DNA of 7,724 bases from Clostridia bacterium (GCA_029256365.1 JAQSYB010000082.1:1-7724), one strand, 5' to 3'; shown: positions 1 to 7,400, counted from the stretch's first letter. Made by a program: numbers and translations. Notes: generated from the letters alone by a model not told the origin.

Positions 1-516
1 GCATTTATCCAACCACCACTGAGCTGCTGAATAGGCTGAGCTATCGTTTTTACAGCATACAAAACCAGTATTGTAAATTCCGGAGGATTCATAGCAATGC
101 ATGAAATGCTCCGAATTATTATGATCAGTCAAAAACAATGCAGCCTCTCTATTCTCTTTAATAATTTGTTCTGGATTTGAGTAAAAGAATAGGTCTGAAT
201 CAATATGGGCAAAGTACTGGGCATCTCTATATGTTTTCATTACATAATTCAAAATGAACGGTTTTAATGTCCAGCAATATTCATGATAATTTCTATTGCT
301 TTTCGCAACAGCCAATGCATCCTTTTCAAAATCACTTGCCTTTAATAACAGGGTATTTTTTAAAGGCAGTCTTTTTAGAACTTTATATACTTCTCTGTCT
401 ACACAAAGAGCAAATAAGCTGTAATCTTTGCAATGATTCTTTAGAGATTCTTGCATCGCAAGAAACTTATATAAATAACCTATAGAAACAACGGTAGTGA
501 AATGAAATGTTCTCAT
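1..516 (-). CDS. Partial GT-A glycosyltransferase, third of three tandem paralogues (5' part only)
   Basis: The frame is open from an ATG at 514-516 to the window edge, giving 172 codons and no stop; the C-terminal part lies outside. It aligns with the two genes upstream. All three share the block EYCWTLKP (residues 79-86 here), a metal/nucleotide-sugar motif in the form HIDSDLFFYSNP (DSD at 106-108, against DAD in the paralogues), YNTGF (148-152) and a WW pair at 167-168. These are hallmarks of GT-A nucleotide-diphospho-sugar transferases, broadly GT8-like, which move a sugar from a nucleotide donor to a glycan in the cytoplasm. A purine-rich site (AGGGAG at 525-530) precedes the ATG and overlaps the stop codon of the previous gene; the gap is 12 nt, so this is the same operon. 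No signal peptide or membrane segment is visible. It is the most divergent of the three copies, and donor and acceptor cannot be told from sequence. Confidence 0.85.
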   Translation of the reverse strand, partial: MRTFHFTTVVSIGYLYKFLAMQESLKNHCKDYSLFALCVDREVYKVLKRLPLKNTLLLKASDFEKDALAVAKSNRNYHEYCWTLKPFILNYVMKTYRDAQYFAHIDSDLFFYSNPEQIIKENREAALFLTDHNNSEHFMHCYESSGIYNTGFVCCKNDSSAYSAAQWWLDKC

Positions 517-528
517 TCTCCCATCTCC

Positions 529-1446
529 CTATCTGCCAATTTCATATATTTTAGCTCTGTTATGAAAATGACTCTCTACAAAAAAACCGTCAAAGCTAGG
601 AGATATTCTCTCTATGTCAGAGATAACCTGTTGTACAACCAAGGTATAGGGTGTATGAATTACAGAATTGGGAATTTGACTACCAATTAACAATGCATAC
701 TGATGATTGTTTAGTAATCGCAAACCGCAATAATGATAGCAAATCAATTGATTCATATTGGCATATACCTTTTCCGCCTTATTGCTAAAGTGGTACTTTG
801 CTTCATTCCATGGGGCAATATTAACTCCTGGCGCAGAGATTGAATAGATCCCTTCGAATAAACGAGGTATGAGATCCAAATACTTTTGATCACCAAACTT
901 TCCTTCATCTATGCTATCAAAGCACCAATCAATACATTTCTCCTCCCACCACTTTAAAATATCAAGACTGGTTTTGCAGTTCTTAAAAATAACCAAACCA
1001 GAGTTGTATTTTCCGCAATTTTTTTCAACTTCACTATCTTTTTCCAAAAAATCATGCTCTGAGAATAAAGCGCAGTAATTATGCTTGTTTTCAAACATTG
1101 GTGCCGGATCACTAAAAAAGCAAATATCTGCATCAAGGTATACTGCATGATCAATGTATTCATATTTACTTAATACATATTCTAAGAAGAAGGGCTTTAA
1201 AGTCCAACAATATTCGTTCAGTCTTCTATTTTGTTTTATTACAGCCAATCGCTCATCAGTTAGTTCATCAGTTCTTAATAGTATTGCATTCTCTAAGTTC
1301 ATTGAAATGCACATTTGATATGCTTCATCATCTACGCATAAAATAAACGCTCTAAAATTATTGTGATTATATACCAAAGAGCGATAAAGTGCTATGCCTT
1401 GGTACAAACGGTATTTGCTTAAAATTATACAAAATCCATTTAACAT
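529..1446 (-). CDS. GT-A glycosyltransferase, second of three tandem paralogues
   Basis: This 305-residue soluble protein has no signal peptide or membrane segment. Visible motifs in order are SKYRLYQGIALYRSL near the N-terminus, EYCWTLKP at 78-85, YLDADICFFSDP with the DAD metal/UDP-type motif at 105-107, KYNSGL at 146-151, a WW pair near 167, FGDQKYLD at 184-191, PGVNIAPWN at 206-214 and LICYHYCGLRL near 234-244. The DxD, the DQ block and the late His-containing block fit a retaining GT-A fold transferase of the broad GT8-like type. That is a family inference, and the donor sugar is unknown. It lies 17 nt after the first paralogue. An AAAGGT site at 1459-1464 overlaps that gene's stop codon, with a rather long 12-nt spacer to the ATG. 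It probably acts in the same glycan assembly as its neighbours. Confidence 0.88.
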   Translation of the reverse strand: MLNGFCIILSKYRLYQGIALYRSLVYNHNNFRAFILCVDDEAYQMCISMNLENAILLRTDELTDERLAVIKQNRRLNEYCWTLKPFFLEYVLSKYEYIDHAVYLDADICFFSDPAPMFENKHNYCALFSEHDFLEKDSEVEKNCGKYNSGLVIFKNCKTSLDILKWWEEKCIDWCFDSIDEGKFGDQKYLDLIPRLFEGIYSISAPGVNIAPWNEAKYHFSNKAEKVYANMNQLICYHYCGLRLLNNHQYALLIGSQIPNSVIHTPYTLVVQQVISDIERISPSFDGFFVESHFHNRAKIYEIGR

Positions 1447-1463
1447 TTATCTCTACACACCTT

Positions 1464-2414
1464 TCACTTGGAATTGTCGAACATATTAATTTTATATATA
1501 GCAGCAACCATATTATTATTTTCCTCCATGAAACGACCACCACCAAGAGGCTCTTTTTCTTGATAATCCATGATTGCTTTTTGTATCATTTTTAAATAAG
1601 GTAAATATATAACCGGATTTGGCAAGGTTTTAAACCCAAAACTTAATGAAAATTCCATAGGGCTAACCAGTCTAAATCCCGAAAAATGATAGCAAATCAA
1701 TTTCGCTTTGTTAATGAATACTGTATCTTCATTGCAGCTAAAGGTATACTTTGAGTGGTTCCAAGGAGCTACATTTACTCCCGGTAAATTGATCAATTTA
1801 GATGACTTAAATCTTTTAGGCACCTGATCTAAATACTTTTGGTCTCCAAATTGGTTGTTCGTAAATCCTTTGCTGCAAAGATTATAGCAATGATTTTTCC
1901 ACCAGTTAAGGCAACTCAACCCCTCGATGTTATTGCAGAAGCTTATCAAGCCTGAATTGAATCTTCCACAGTACATTTCAAGTGATTTATTCTCTGTTGA
2001 AAAATCATGACTGCTTAATAATACAGAATAACCATTGATGGATTCAAAAATTTTGTCAGGATTCGAATAAAAGAATAAGTCAGCATCTAAATAAGTAATT
2101 CTTTTGATTTCTTTGTAGGTTCTTAGTAAATACTCTAAAAAAACTGGCTTCAATGTCCAGCAATACTCATCTAATTCTCTATTCTGCTTAAGAGAGCAAA
2201 GACAATCATCTTCGAGTAATTTAATAGATATTATAGTAGCATTTTCCTTGACCATTTTATTCATAAACTCTAATGCTTCACTATCCATGCAAAGTATATA
2301 GATACTAAATTGATTTGCTGTCTTTTTCAAGGAATAATACAAGGCTAACCCTTGATATACTCTAAATTTTGAAACGATCATACAATATTGCTCTACTTTT
2401 ATATCCAGCGGCAT
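1464..2414 (-). CDS. GT-A glycosyltransferase, first of three tandem paralogues
   Basis: This 316-residue protein is the promoter-proximal copy of the three tandem transferases. It has SKFRVYQGLALYYSL at about 15-29, EYCWTLKP at 83-90, YLDADLFFYSNP with DAD at 110-112, RFNSGL at 151-156, WW at 171-172, FGDQKYLD at 189-196, PGVNVAPWN at 211-219 and CYHFSGFRL at 241-249. These blocks match the second copy almost position for position, so the two are clear paralogues. The start is well supported: AAGGTGA lies about 5 nt upstream of the ATG. The gene begins 17 nt after the dehydratase gene, in the same operon. Role by family: cytoplasmic transfer of a sugar from an activated nucleotide donor to a growing surface glycan or glycoprotein. 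The CDP-sugar made by the two upstream enzymes is an attractive donor, but nothing in the sequence proves it. Confidence 0.88.
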   Translation of the reverse strand: MPLDIKVEQYCMIVSKFRVYQGLALYYSLKKTANQFSIYILCMDSEALEFMNKMVKENATIISIKLLEDDCLCSLKQNRELDEYCWTLKPVFLEYLLRTYKEIKRITYLDADLFFYSNPDKIFESINGYSVLLSSHDFSTENKSLEMYCGRFNSGLISFCNNIEGLSCLNWWKNHCYNLCSKGFTNNQFGDQKYLDQVPKRFKSSKLINLPGVNVAPWNHSKYTFSCNEDTVFINKAKLICYHFSGFRLVSPMEFSLSFGFKTLPNPVIYLPYLKMIQKAIMDYQEKEPLGGGRFMEENNNMVAAIYKINMFDNSK

Positions 2415-2431
2415 ATATTCACCTTATTTCA

Positions 2432-3412
2432 CTAGAGTTTATTGTTCTTAAAGTATTCTCTATACCATGCTATTGTTTTATCGACTCCCTGTTCAATATC
2501 AAACTGTGGCTTCCAATCTAAAATTTCTTTAGCCTTTTTTGCTGACAAATACTGATTTTTAATTTCATGACTTACTTGATTCAATATATTGGGTTTTAGA
2601 TCGCTGCCCATCTGCTTTAAGATTGTGTTTACCAAATCCAATACAGTTAGCCTTACTTCATTACTAAAATTAAAAGCCTCTCCATATATATCGAGTTCTT
2701 CCATTTTCTCTGCCAGTAGCATATACGCTAAGGCTGCATCCTCTACATAAATATAATCTCTTATAAAGGTTCCATCGCTTCGTATTATTGGAGCTTTATT
2801 GTTTATAACTGACTCAATGGTATGTGGAACAATACGATTGAAATTCAAATCCCCTCCGCCAAATAAATTACCGCATCTAGTAATGCATAGGGGTAATCCA
2901 TATGTCTTAAAATATGTTTGTGCAATTAAATCCGCACAGCTTTTTGACACATCATAAGGATGGCTTCCTTGAAGCGGCATACCTTCATGATAGGGCAAAA
3001 TCTCTTGATCTCCATAAGCCTTATCACTAGAAGCAATGACTATATTTTTTACCAAAGGACTTCTCCTGCATGCCTCAAGCAAATTCCATGTTCCTAGGAT
3101 GTTTGCCTGAAAGGTTGAAATTGGATTTCTATTTGCAATTCCGACAATTGCTTGAGCAGCTATATGAAACACCGTATCAATTTCATATTCACCAATTACT
3201 CGCTCTAATGTCTCAAGGTCCTCTAAGGAGCCAGAAACAAGGTTTAAGTTTAAATCCTTATTATGAAACAAAGCTGATTTAGGCGTAAAGTCTCTAATCA
3301 GGCCAGTGACATTGGCGCCATGATCGATTAACAGCTTTGTTAAGTGTCCACCTAAAAAGCCTGAGCAACCAGTTATAAATACATTTCTATTTCTCCAAAA
3401 TTCCTTATTCAT
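2432..3412 (-). CDS. rfbG: NAD-dependent sugar-nucleotide dehydratase, CDP-glucose 4,6-dehydratase type
   Basis: This is a 326-residue extended short-chain dehydrogenase. The Rossmann NAD site GCSGFLG is at 15-21, SSDKAYG at 128-134 and the catalytic YxxxK at Y153/K157. RCGNLFGGGDLNFNRIVP (179-196) and DGTFIRDYIYVED follow. The DK pair in SSDK, in place of the DE of dTDP-glucose dehydratases, and the GN..GGGD block are typical of CDP-glucose 4,6-dehydratases. These convert CDP-glucose to CDP-4-keto-6-deoxyglucose, the precursor of CDP-linked dideoxy sugars. The adjacent cytidylyltransferase gene supports this over GDP-mannose dehydratase, a related family that remains possible. I chose the ATG at 3412 rather than one 30 nt upstream. 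It gives the usual MNKEFW start of the family and lies 4 nt after the rfbF stop, with GGTGA just ahead of it. The exact symbol is inferred from context. Confidence 0.85.
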   Translation of the reverse strand: MNKEFWRNRNVFITGCSGFLGGHLTKLLIDHGANVTGLIRDFTPKSALFHNKDLNLNLVSGSLEDLETLERVIGEYEIDTVFHIAAQAIVGIANRNPISTFQANILGTWNLLEACRRSPLVKNIVIASSDKAYGDQEILPYHEGMPLQGSHPYDVSKSCADLIAQTYFKTYGLPLCITRCGNLFGGGDLNFNRIVPHTIESVINNKAPIIRSDGTFIRDYIYVEDAALAYMLLAEKMEELDIYGEAFNFSNEVRLTVLDLVNTILKQMGSDLKPNILNQVSHEIKNQYLSAKKAKEILDWKPQFDIEQGVDKTIAWYREYFKNNKL

Positions 3413-3416
3413 TGTT

Positions 3417-4178
3417 TCACCATACCTTCCATAATGCTTCATCTTTTACCCATAATTTGTTTACATCCATAATATCCTTATATGTGTCCATTGCAGTCCA
3501 GAATCCATTGTGGTTGTATACTGCCAGCTGACGATCCTCTACAAGATGAACCAATGGATCTCTTTCTAAAATACACTTGTCTCCATCCCTTAAATAATCA
3601 AAAACATCATGATTGAATACAAAAAAACCACCATTTATGATATTATTATCAGTCGGCTTTTCTATGAATTCAGTGGCAATATTATTTTCAGTTGTTAACA
3701 CCCCATACTGATTTGACTTATTGATACCTGTTACAGTGGCAACCTTACCATTTTCTATATGAAAATCTACAAGTTTGTTTATATTGATATCAGCCAATCC
3801 ATCACCATAGGTAAGCATAAAGCTTTCATCCTTCAATAAGGATTTTGCTCTGAGAAGTCTTCCTCCAGTCATGGTATCCAAGCCGGTATCTAAGAATGTG
3901 ATATTCCACTTTTCTGATGGCTCTAGTAATTCGTAGTGCCCATCTTCCTTTAATCGAAAACTGTTATTTTTCCATTCATAATCCATAAAGTACTCTTTAA
4001 TTCTGTCTCCTTTATACCCCAAAAGCAGTACAAATTCATTAAAACCATAATGATAATATGTTTTCATAATATGCCATAATATTGGTTTGTTTCCTATCAT
4101 AGCAAGGGGTTTGGGAACATCGCCAGTAACTTCTTTCATCCTTAAGCCTTTTCCACCGCAAAGAATTACTACTTTCAA
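3417..4178 (-). CDS. rfbF: Glucose-1-phosphate cytidylyltransferase (CDP-glucose pyrophosphorylase)
   Basis: The enzyme joins CTP and glucose-1-phosphate to give CDP-glucose and pyrophosphate. The 253-residue product is full length for the family. It shows the nucleotide-binding loop GGKGLRM (8-14), PKP at 22-24, GNKPILWHIMKTYYHYG (29-45), GYKGDRIKEYF, MTGGRL at about 103-108, YGDG (124-127, metal/substrate site), EKP at 173-175, INGGFFVFN and a C-terminal GFWTAMDT; all match RfbF-type enzymes. I start it at a TTG: AGGAGG (4185-4190) lies exactly 6 nt before it, and it gives the conserved MKVVILCGG N-terminus. The ATG at 4199 would lie upstream of that ribosome binding site. The common GTR triad reads GLR here. 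It is the first gene of the operon and overlaps nothing; the next gene begins 4 nt after its stop. Confidence 0.92.
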   Translation of the reverse strand: MKVVILCGGKGLRMKEVTGDVPKPLAMIGNKPILWHIMKTYYHYGFNEFVLLLGYKGDRIKEYFMDYEWKNNSFRLKEDGHYELLEPSEKWNITFLDTGLDTMTGGRLLRAKSLLKDESFMLTYGDGLADININKLVDFHIENGKVATVTGINKSNQYGVLTTENNIATEFIEKPTDNNIINGGFFVFNHDVFDYLRDGDKCILERDPLVHLVEDRQLAVYNHNGFWTAMDTYKDIMDVNKLWVKDEALWKVW

Positions 4179-4184
4179 GTTATC

Positions 4185-4190
4185 CCTCCT
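4185..4190 (-). promoter_or_regulatory. Ribosome binding site that fixes the rfbF start
   Basis: The minus strand reads AGGAGG followed by GATAAC and then TTG, an ideal anti-16S match with a 6-nt spacer. It shows that translation starts at the TTG (4178) and not at the in-frame ATG at 4199, which lies 5' of this site. Confidence 0.85.
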
Positions 4191-4221
4191 ATATCTCATA
4201 AGTTGAAAATCTTTTCACTAC

Positions 4222-4250
4222 AACATATGTACAAACCGTGTTTTTGTTAA
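4222..4250 (-). promoter_or_regulatory. Candidate promoter of the rfbF glycan operon
   Basis: On the minus strand a TTAACA box (4245-4250) and a TATGTT box (4222-4227) are separated by exactly 17 nt. They match the sigma-A consensus at 5/6 and 4/6 positions. Transcription would begin about 35 nt upstream of the TTG start. An upstream terminator (4314-4351) means the operon needs its own promoter, which supports the call. It is not proven. Confidence 0.45.
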
Positions 4251-4313
4251 AGAATTTTTTGTGAATTAGAACCTATATATCTCATTGCGCCAAGGAAACG
4301 AAAGAAAATATAT

Positions 4314-4351
4314 AAAAAAATAAGAACCCCACATTTAAGGAAGTTCTTATT
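4314..4351 (-). terminator. Intrinsic terminator of the family 2 glycosyltransferase gene
   Basis: Read on the minus strand, AATAAGAAC pairs with GTTCTTATT (9 perfect pairs). The stem extends inward by two G-U pairs and a C-G pair around a 9-nt loop, and a run of seven T follows directly. It lies about 31 nt after the stop codon at 4383. The plus strand has no T run after the stem, so it works only for minus-strand transcripts. It separates the glycosyltransferase gene from the rfbF operon. Confidence 0.85.
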
Positions 4352-4382
4352 ACCTGAAAAATTCTTTTATCTAAATCTCAAG

Positions 4383-5603
4383 TCAATTAAGATGCTCAAA
4401 ATTGATATTAAATACCTTCTTTATTAGCAAATCAAAGGAATTTATGAGGTTGGCAGATACGCCTTCATTCTTTAATGAATGATAAAGTATTTGAAAGGTT
4501 TCCATTTGGGAAATCATATCAGTCTTCAACTTTCTAATTTCATAAAACCAATCTTTCTCAGAAGCATTCACTCTAATATTCTTGTTTCTTAATGCAATGA
4601 GAAGCTTTCTGTAAATTTCTATGATAAAACCATATTTCATACTGTCTATTTTTTCAATTTCCTTCATTATCTCATTTGCTGTTGTTTTATCAACTGAAAT
4701 GAAATAACCATAATAGAATAGCAGCAAGTCTATGTTTTCATATTTCCTAGTAAAATATAATATATTCTGCTCACCTCTATCTATGTAACTGATAGGGTGT
4801 TCTTGGTGAATACTCCTAATAGCATTATCCTTGATAAAATTGCATCCACTCTTATAGAGTCTGTATCCAAAGTCCAGATCTTCACAGCCCCATTCTACAT
4901 AGCTATTGTCAAACCCATCGACCTTATAAAACAAGCTCTTCTCTAAAGAGCAATTATTTGTGACAAGCAAGCTCCATGGAAAATAGTAGCCCTTTAAGCT
5001 GTTTCCATAGTTATTTAATATAATCTGCTCTGCCTGAAACATCTTAACAAGATAAAAAGATCTTTGAAAGCAGTCCCCACTTAAAATCTGCGATTTAGAT
5101 ATCAATGCTTGCTTATCTCTAAGATGATTAAGCCCTAGAATCTGATCCTCTCCTAGCTGATGATACATATTTCTTTTCAGATACCCCTTAAAGTCTTCAT
5201 AATAATACGTGTAAATTCTTTCCCAGCTTTGGCCACAAACTGCTATATTACTACTTCTATGGGCTTCTAAATGTTTTGCGATGAACGCACCTTCAGCAAT
5301 CATATCGCTGTCATGAAATATAATGATATCCCCTTTTGCACGCTTTACTCCATAATTTCTAGCAAAGGCTCTTCCCATATTTTTATTGATGGAAATTGAA
5401 TTCAATGTATAGTTAGTATGAATGTCTGAAAGCATTTCCCTCGTGTCATCTGTTGATCCGTTGTTCACTACAATTACCTCAAAATCTGCTCTTGGATACT
5501 CCTGCATGTTAAAATACAGAAGATTATAATAGAGCCTTTCGCTAGCATTATAGCTAGGAATGATAATACTAACTTTCATTGCTTCATTACACCACTCATT
5601 CAA
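4383..5603 (-). CDS. Family 2 glycosyltransferase with C-terminal galactosyltransferase-like block
   Basis: This 406-residue inverting GT-A enzyme begins with the typical VSIIIPSYNASE, then EVIVVNNGSTDDT (43-55), GRAFARNYGV and the DSD metal motif at 98-100. The block WGCEDLDFGYRL (238-249) with HQEHP (266-270) matches the acceptor-side ED motif of two-part GT2/GT7-C-like transferases. Residues after about 280 form a helical-looking tail of roughly 125 residues with no motif I recognise. There are no clear membrane segments. The role is transfer of a sugar from a nucleotide donor to a surface glycan; donor and acceptor are unknown. I use the TTG at 5603 because AAGGA lies 8 nt before it. The ATG at 5579 (MKVSIIIP) is the usual family start but has only GGTG ahead of it. 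The gene is monocistronic in this window, with a terminator after it. Confidence 0.88.
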   Translation of the reverse strand: MNEWCNEAMKVSIIIPSYNASERLYYNLLYFNMQEYPRADFEVIVVNNGSTDDTREMLSDIHTNYTLNSISINKNMGRAFARNYGVKRAKGDIIIFHDSDMIAEGAFIAKHLEAHRSSNIAVCGQSWERIYTYYYEDFKGYLKRNMYHQLGEDQILGLNHLRDKQALISKSQILSGDCFQRSFYLVKMFQAEQIILNNYGNSLKGYYFPWSLLVTNNCSLEKSLFYKVDGFDNSYVEWGCEDLDFGYRLYKSGCNFIKDNAIRSIHQEHPISYIDRGEQNILYFTRKYENIDLLLFYYGYFISVDKTTANEIMKEIEKIDSMKYGFIIEIYRKLLIALRNKNIRVNASEKDWFYEIRKLKTDMISQMETFQILYHSLKNEGVSANLINSFDLLIKKVFNINFEHLN

Positions 5604-5671
5604 TCATTATTTCCTTGGGAATAGCAATTTTTTACATATTTCTTTTCAAAACAACATTTCTACTAATTAAT

Positions 5672-5690
5672 ATATGCAGATTCAGCATAT
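5672..5690. repeat. Short dyad (ATATGC / GCATAT) in the leader of the family 2 glycosyltransferase
   Basis: Two perfect 6-nt inverted arms are separated by 7 nt. The dyad lies between the candidate minus-strand -10 box and the gene start. It has the shape of a weak operator or a small hairpin, but AT-rich DNA gives such dyads by chance. Confidence 0.2.
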
Positions 5691-5708
5691 TGCTACATTC
5701 TATAACCT

Positions 5709-5737
5709 ATTATATTAAATTTTAAAGTTATTTTTAA
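5709..5737 (-). promoter_or_regulatory. Candidate promoter for the family 2 glycosyltransferase gene
   Basis: The minus strand has a perfect TATAAT (5709-5714), with TTAAAA (5732-5737, 4/6 to consensus) 17 nt upstream. It would give an untranslated leader of about 100 nt. The surrounding DNA is very AT-rich, so chance matches are a risk. Confidence 0.4.
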
Positions 5738-5746
5738 AGTTTTGCT

Positions 5747-5774
5747 TTGAAACATTATGATTCTTCAGTATAAT
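5747..5774 (+). promoter_or_regulatory. Promoter of the ABC-F gene
   Basis: TTGAAA (5747-5752, 5/6 to consensus) and TATAAT (5769-5774, 6/6) are separated by 16 nt. Transcription should start near 5781, about 60 nt before the ATG. The leader is too short to hold an obvious attenuator and I see no hairpin in it. This promoter and the minus-strand candidate at 5709-5737 are divergent and nearly back to back. Confidence 0.6.
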
Positions 5775-5842
5775 CATTAATGTATGCTTTTTAAAACGGA
5801 TTGATAATTTTGATAAATTTTTTATATAGAAAGGAAGAAAAA

Positions 5843-7399
5843 ATGAGTATTTTAAATGTTAAAAATTTGAGCCATGGTTTTGGCGATCGTGCGATTTTCA
5901 ATGATGTAAGCTTTCGTCTTCTTAAGGGCGAGCATATAGGCTTGGTTGGAGCCAATGGTGAAGGAAAGTCAACCTTTATGAATATCGTAACTGGTAAGCT
6001 TGAGCCTGATTCTGGAATTGTTGAGTGGTCTAAGCGTGTAAGAGCTGGTTATCTTGACCAACATACTGTCTTGGAAAAAGGAATGACCATAAGAGAAGTA
6101 TTACGAGGTGCTTTCCAATATCTATTTGATATGGAAAAAGAAATGAATGAAATTTTTGAAAAAATGGCAGTTGCGACTCCAGAGGAATTGGAGCAGTTAT
6201 TGGAGGACTCTGGTACAATTCAGGATATCCTTGAGCATAACGATTTTTATATTATAGATGCCAAGGTTGAAGAAACTGCGAGAGGACTTGGCTTGGCAGA
6301 CATTGGCTTAGATAAGGATGTAAATGATCTAAGCGGAGGCCAAAGAACAAAGGTACTATTGGCAAAGCTCTTGTTAGAGAAACCTGACATACTATTGCTG
6401 GATGAGCCTACAAACTACCTAGATGAGCAGCACATTGAATGGCTAAAGAGATATTTGAACGATTATGAAAATGCTTTCATACTAATTTCTCATGATATCC
6501 CCTTCCTAAACAGTGTTATAAACCTGATATATCACATGGGAAATCAGCAATTGAATCGTTATGTTGGCGATTATGATAATTTCCTTCAGGTACATGAGGC
6601 GAAGAAGCAGCAGTTGGAATCAGCTTATAAGAAGCAGCAGCAAGAGATTGCTGAATTAGAGGATTTCGTTGCAAGAAATAAGGCTAGAGTTTCTACAAGA
6701 AATATGGCTATGTCCAGACAAAAGAAGCTTGATAAAATTGATGTAATTGAATTGGCTAAGGATAAGCCAAAGCCTGAGTTTAAATTTAAGGAATCCCGTG
6801 CTAGCGGTAAGGTAGTCTTTGAAACGAAGGATTTGGTGATTGGCTATGATGAGCCACTTACAAAGCCATTGAATCTTCAAATGGAAAGAGGACAAAAGAT
6901 TGCTTTGGTTGGTGCAAATGGTCTTGGTAAAACAACTTTATTGAGAAGTATTTTAGGTGAAATAAAGCCAGTATCTGGCGAAGCTCAGCTAGGGGATTAC
7001 CTCTCTATTGGATACTTTGAGCAGGAAATGAAAGATAATAATTCCAACACCTGCATAGAAGAGTTTTGGAAGACCTTCCCTTCCTTCAGCCAATATGAGG
7101 TTCGGGCAGCTTTGGCTAAATGCGGCTTAACGACTAAGCATATTGAAAGCAAGGTTATGGTTCTCAGTGGTGGTGAACAAGCTAAGGTTAGACTTGCAAA
7201 GCTTATTAACAGTGAAACAAACCTATTGGTACTGGATGAGCCGACAAACCACCTAGATGTAGATGCAAAAGAAGAATTAAAGCGTGCACTAAAAGCATAC
7301 AAAGGCAGCATTCTCCTTATTTCCCACGAACCGGAGTTCTACAGAGATATTGTCACCGAGGTTTGGAATTGTGAAGCTTGGACTACAAAAATAGTATAG
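5843..7399 (+). CDS. yfmM: ABC-F family ATPase, YfmM type (ribosome-associated, not a transporter)
   Basis: The 518-residue protein has two ABC ATPase domains in one chain and no membrane segments. Domain 1 has Walker A GANGEGKST (36-44), signature LSGGQ (163-167), Walker B ILLLDE (183-188) and switch H217. A charged, coiled-coil-prone linker rich in K, Q and R spans about 245-320. Domain 2 has Walker A GANGLGKT (357-364), LSGGE (441-445), LLVLDE (461-466) and H495. ABC-F proteins bind the ribosomal E site and reach the P-site tRNA with this linker, relieving stalled translation; some give antibiotic resistance. Sequence and length agree with what I recall of B. subtilis YfmM, whose exact role is not settled. 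I start at the ATG at 5843 because AAGGAAG lies 5 nt before it. A longer frame from 5801 has no such site. Its promoter and terminator lie directly around it, so it is monocistronic. Confidence 0.93.
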   Translation: MSILNVKNLSHGFGDRAIFNDVSFRLLKGEHIGLVGANGEGKSTFMNIVTGKLEPDSGIVEWSKRVRAGYLDQHTVLEKGMTIREVLRGAFQYLFDMEKEMNEIFEKMAVATPEELEQLLEDSGTIQDILEHNDFYIIDAKVEETARGLGLADIGLDKDVNDLSGGQRTKVLLAKLLLEKPDILLLDEPTNYLDEQHIEWLKRYLNDYENAFILISHDIPFLNSVINLIYHMGNQQLNRYVGDYDNFLQVHEAKKQQLESAYKKQQQEIAELEDFVARNKARVSTRNMAMSRQKKLDKIDVIELAKDKPKPEFKFKESRASGKVVFETKDLVIGYDEPLTKPLNLQMERGQKIALVGANGLGKTTLLRSILGEIKPVSGEAQLGDYLSIGYFEQEMKDNNSNTCIEEFWKTFPSFSQYEVRAALAKCGLTTKHIESKVMVLSGGEQAKVRLAKLINSETNLLVLDEPTNHLDVDAKEELKRALKAYKGSILLISHEPEFYRDIVTEVWNCEAWTTKIV

Positions 7400-7400
7400 T

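Noticed and set aside
267..690. Plus-strand frames over the left-end glycosyltransferases
   Set aside because: They lie opposite genes with conserved DxD and EYCWTLKP blocks and are chance open frames.
3413..3442. Upstream ATG (3442) as start of the dehydratase
   Set aside because: It would overlap rfbF by 26 nt and add ten residues not typical of the family. The ATG at 3412 follows the rfbF stop by 4 nt and gives the usual MNKEFW start.
5780..5794. Four-codon leader peptide (MYAF) before the ABC-F gene, as in attenuated resistance genes
   Set aside because: It has no ribosome binding site, would begin at the predicted transcript start, and no attenuator hairpin follows.
5801..5842. N-terminal extension of the ABC-F protein
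   Set aside because: The extra 14 residues include the sequence encoded by the ribosome binding site itself. The ATG at 5843 has AAGGAAG at ideal spacing and the family start MSILNVKNLS.
6030..7311. Minus-strand frames within the ABC-F gene
   Set aside because: They are shadows of a full-length, motif-complete gene on the plus strand and lack ribosome binding sites or family features.
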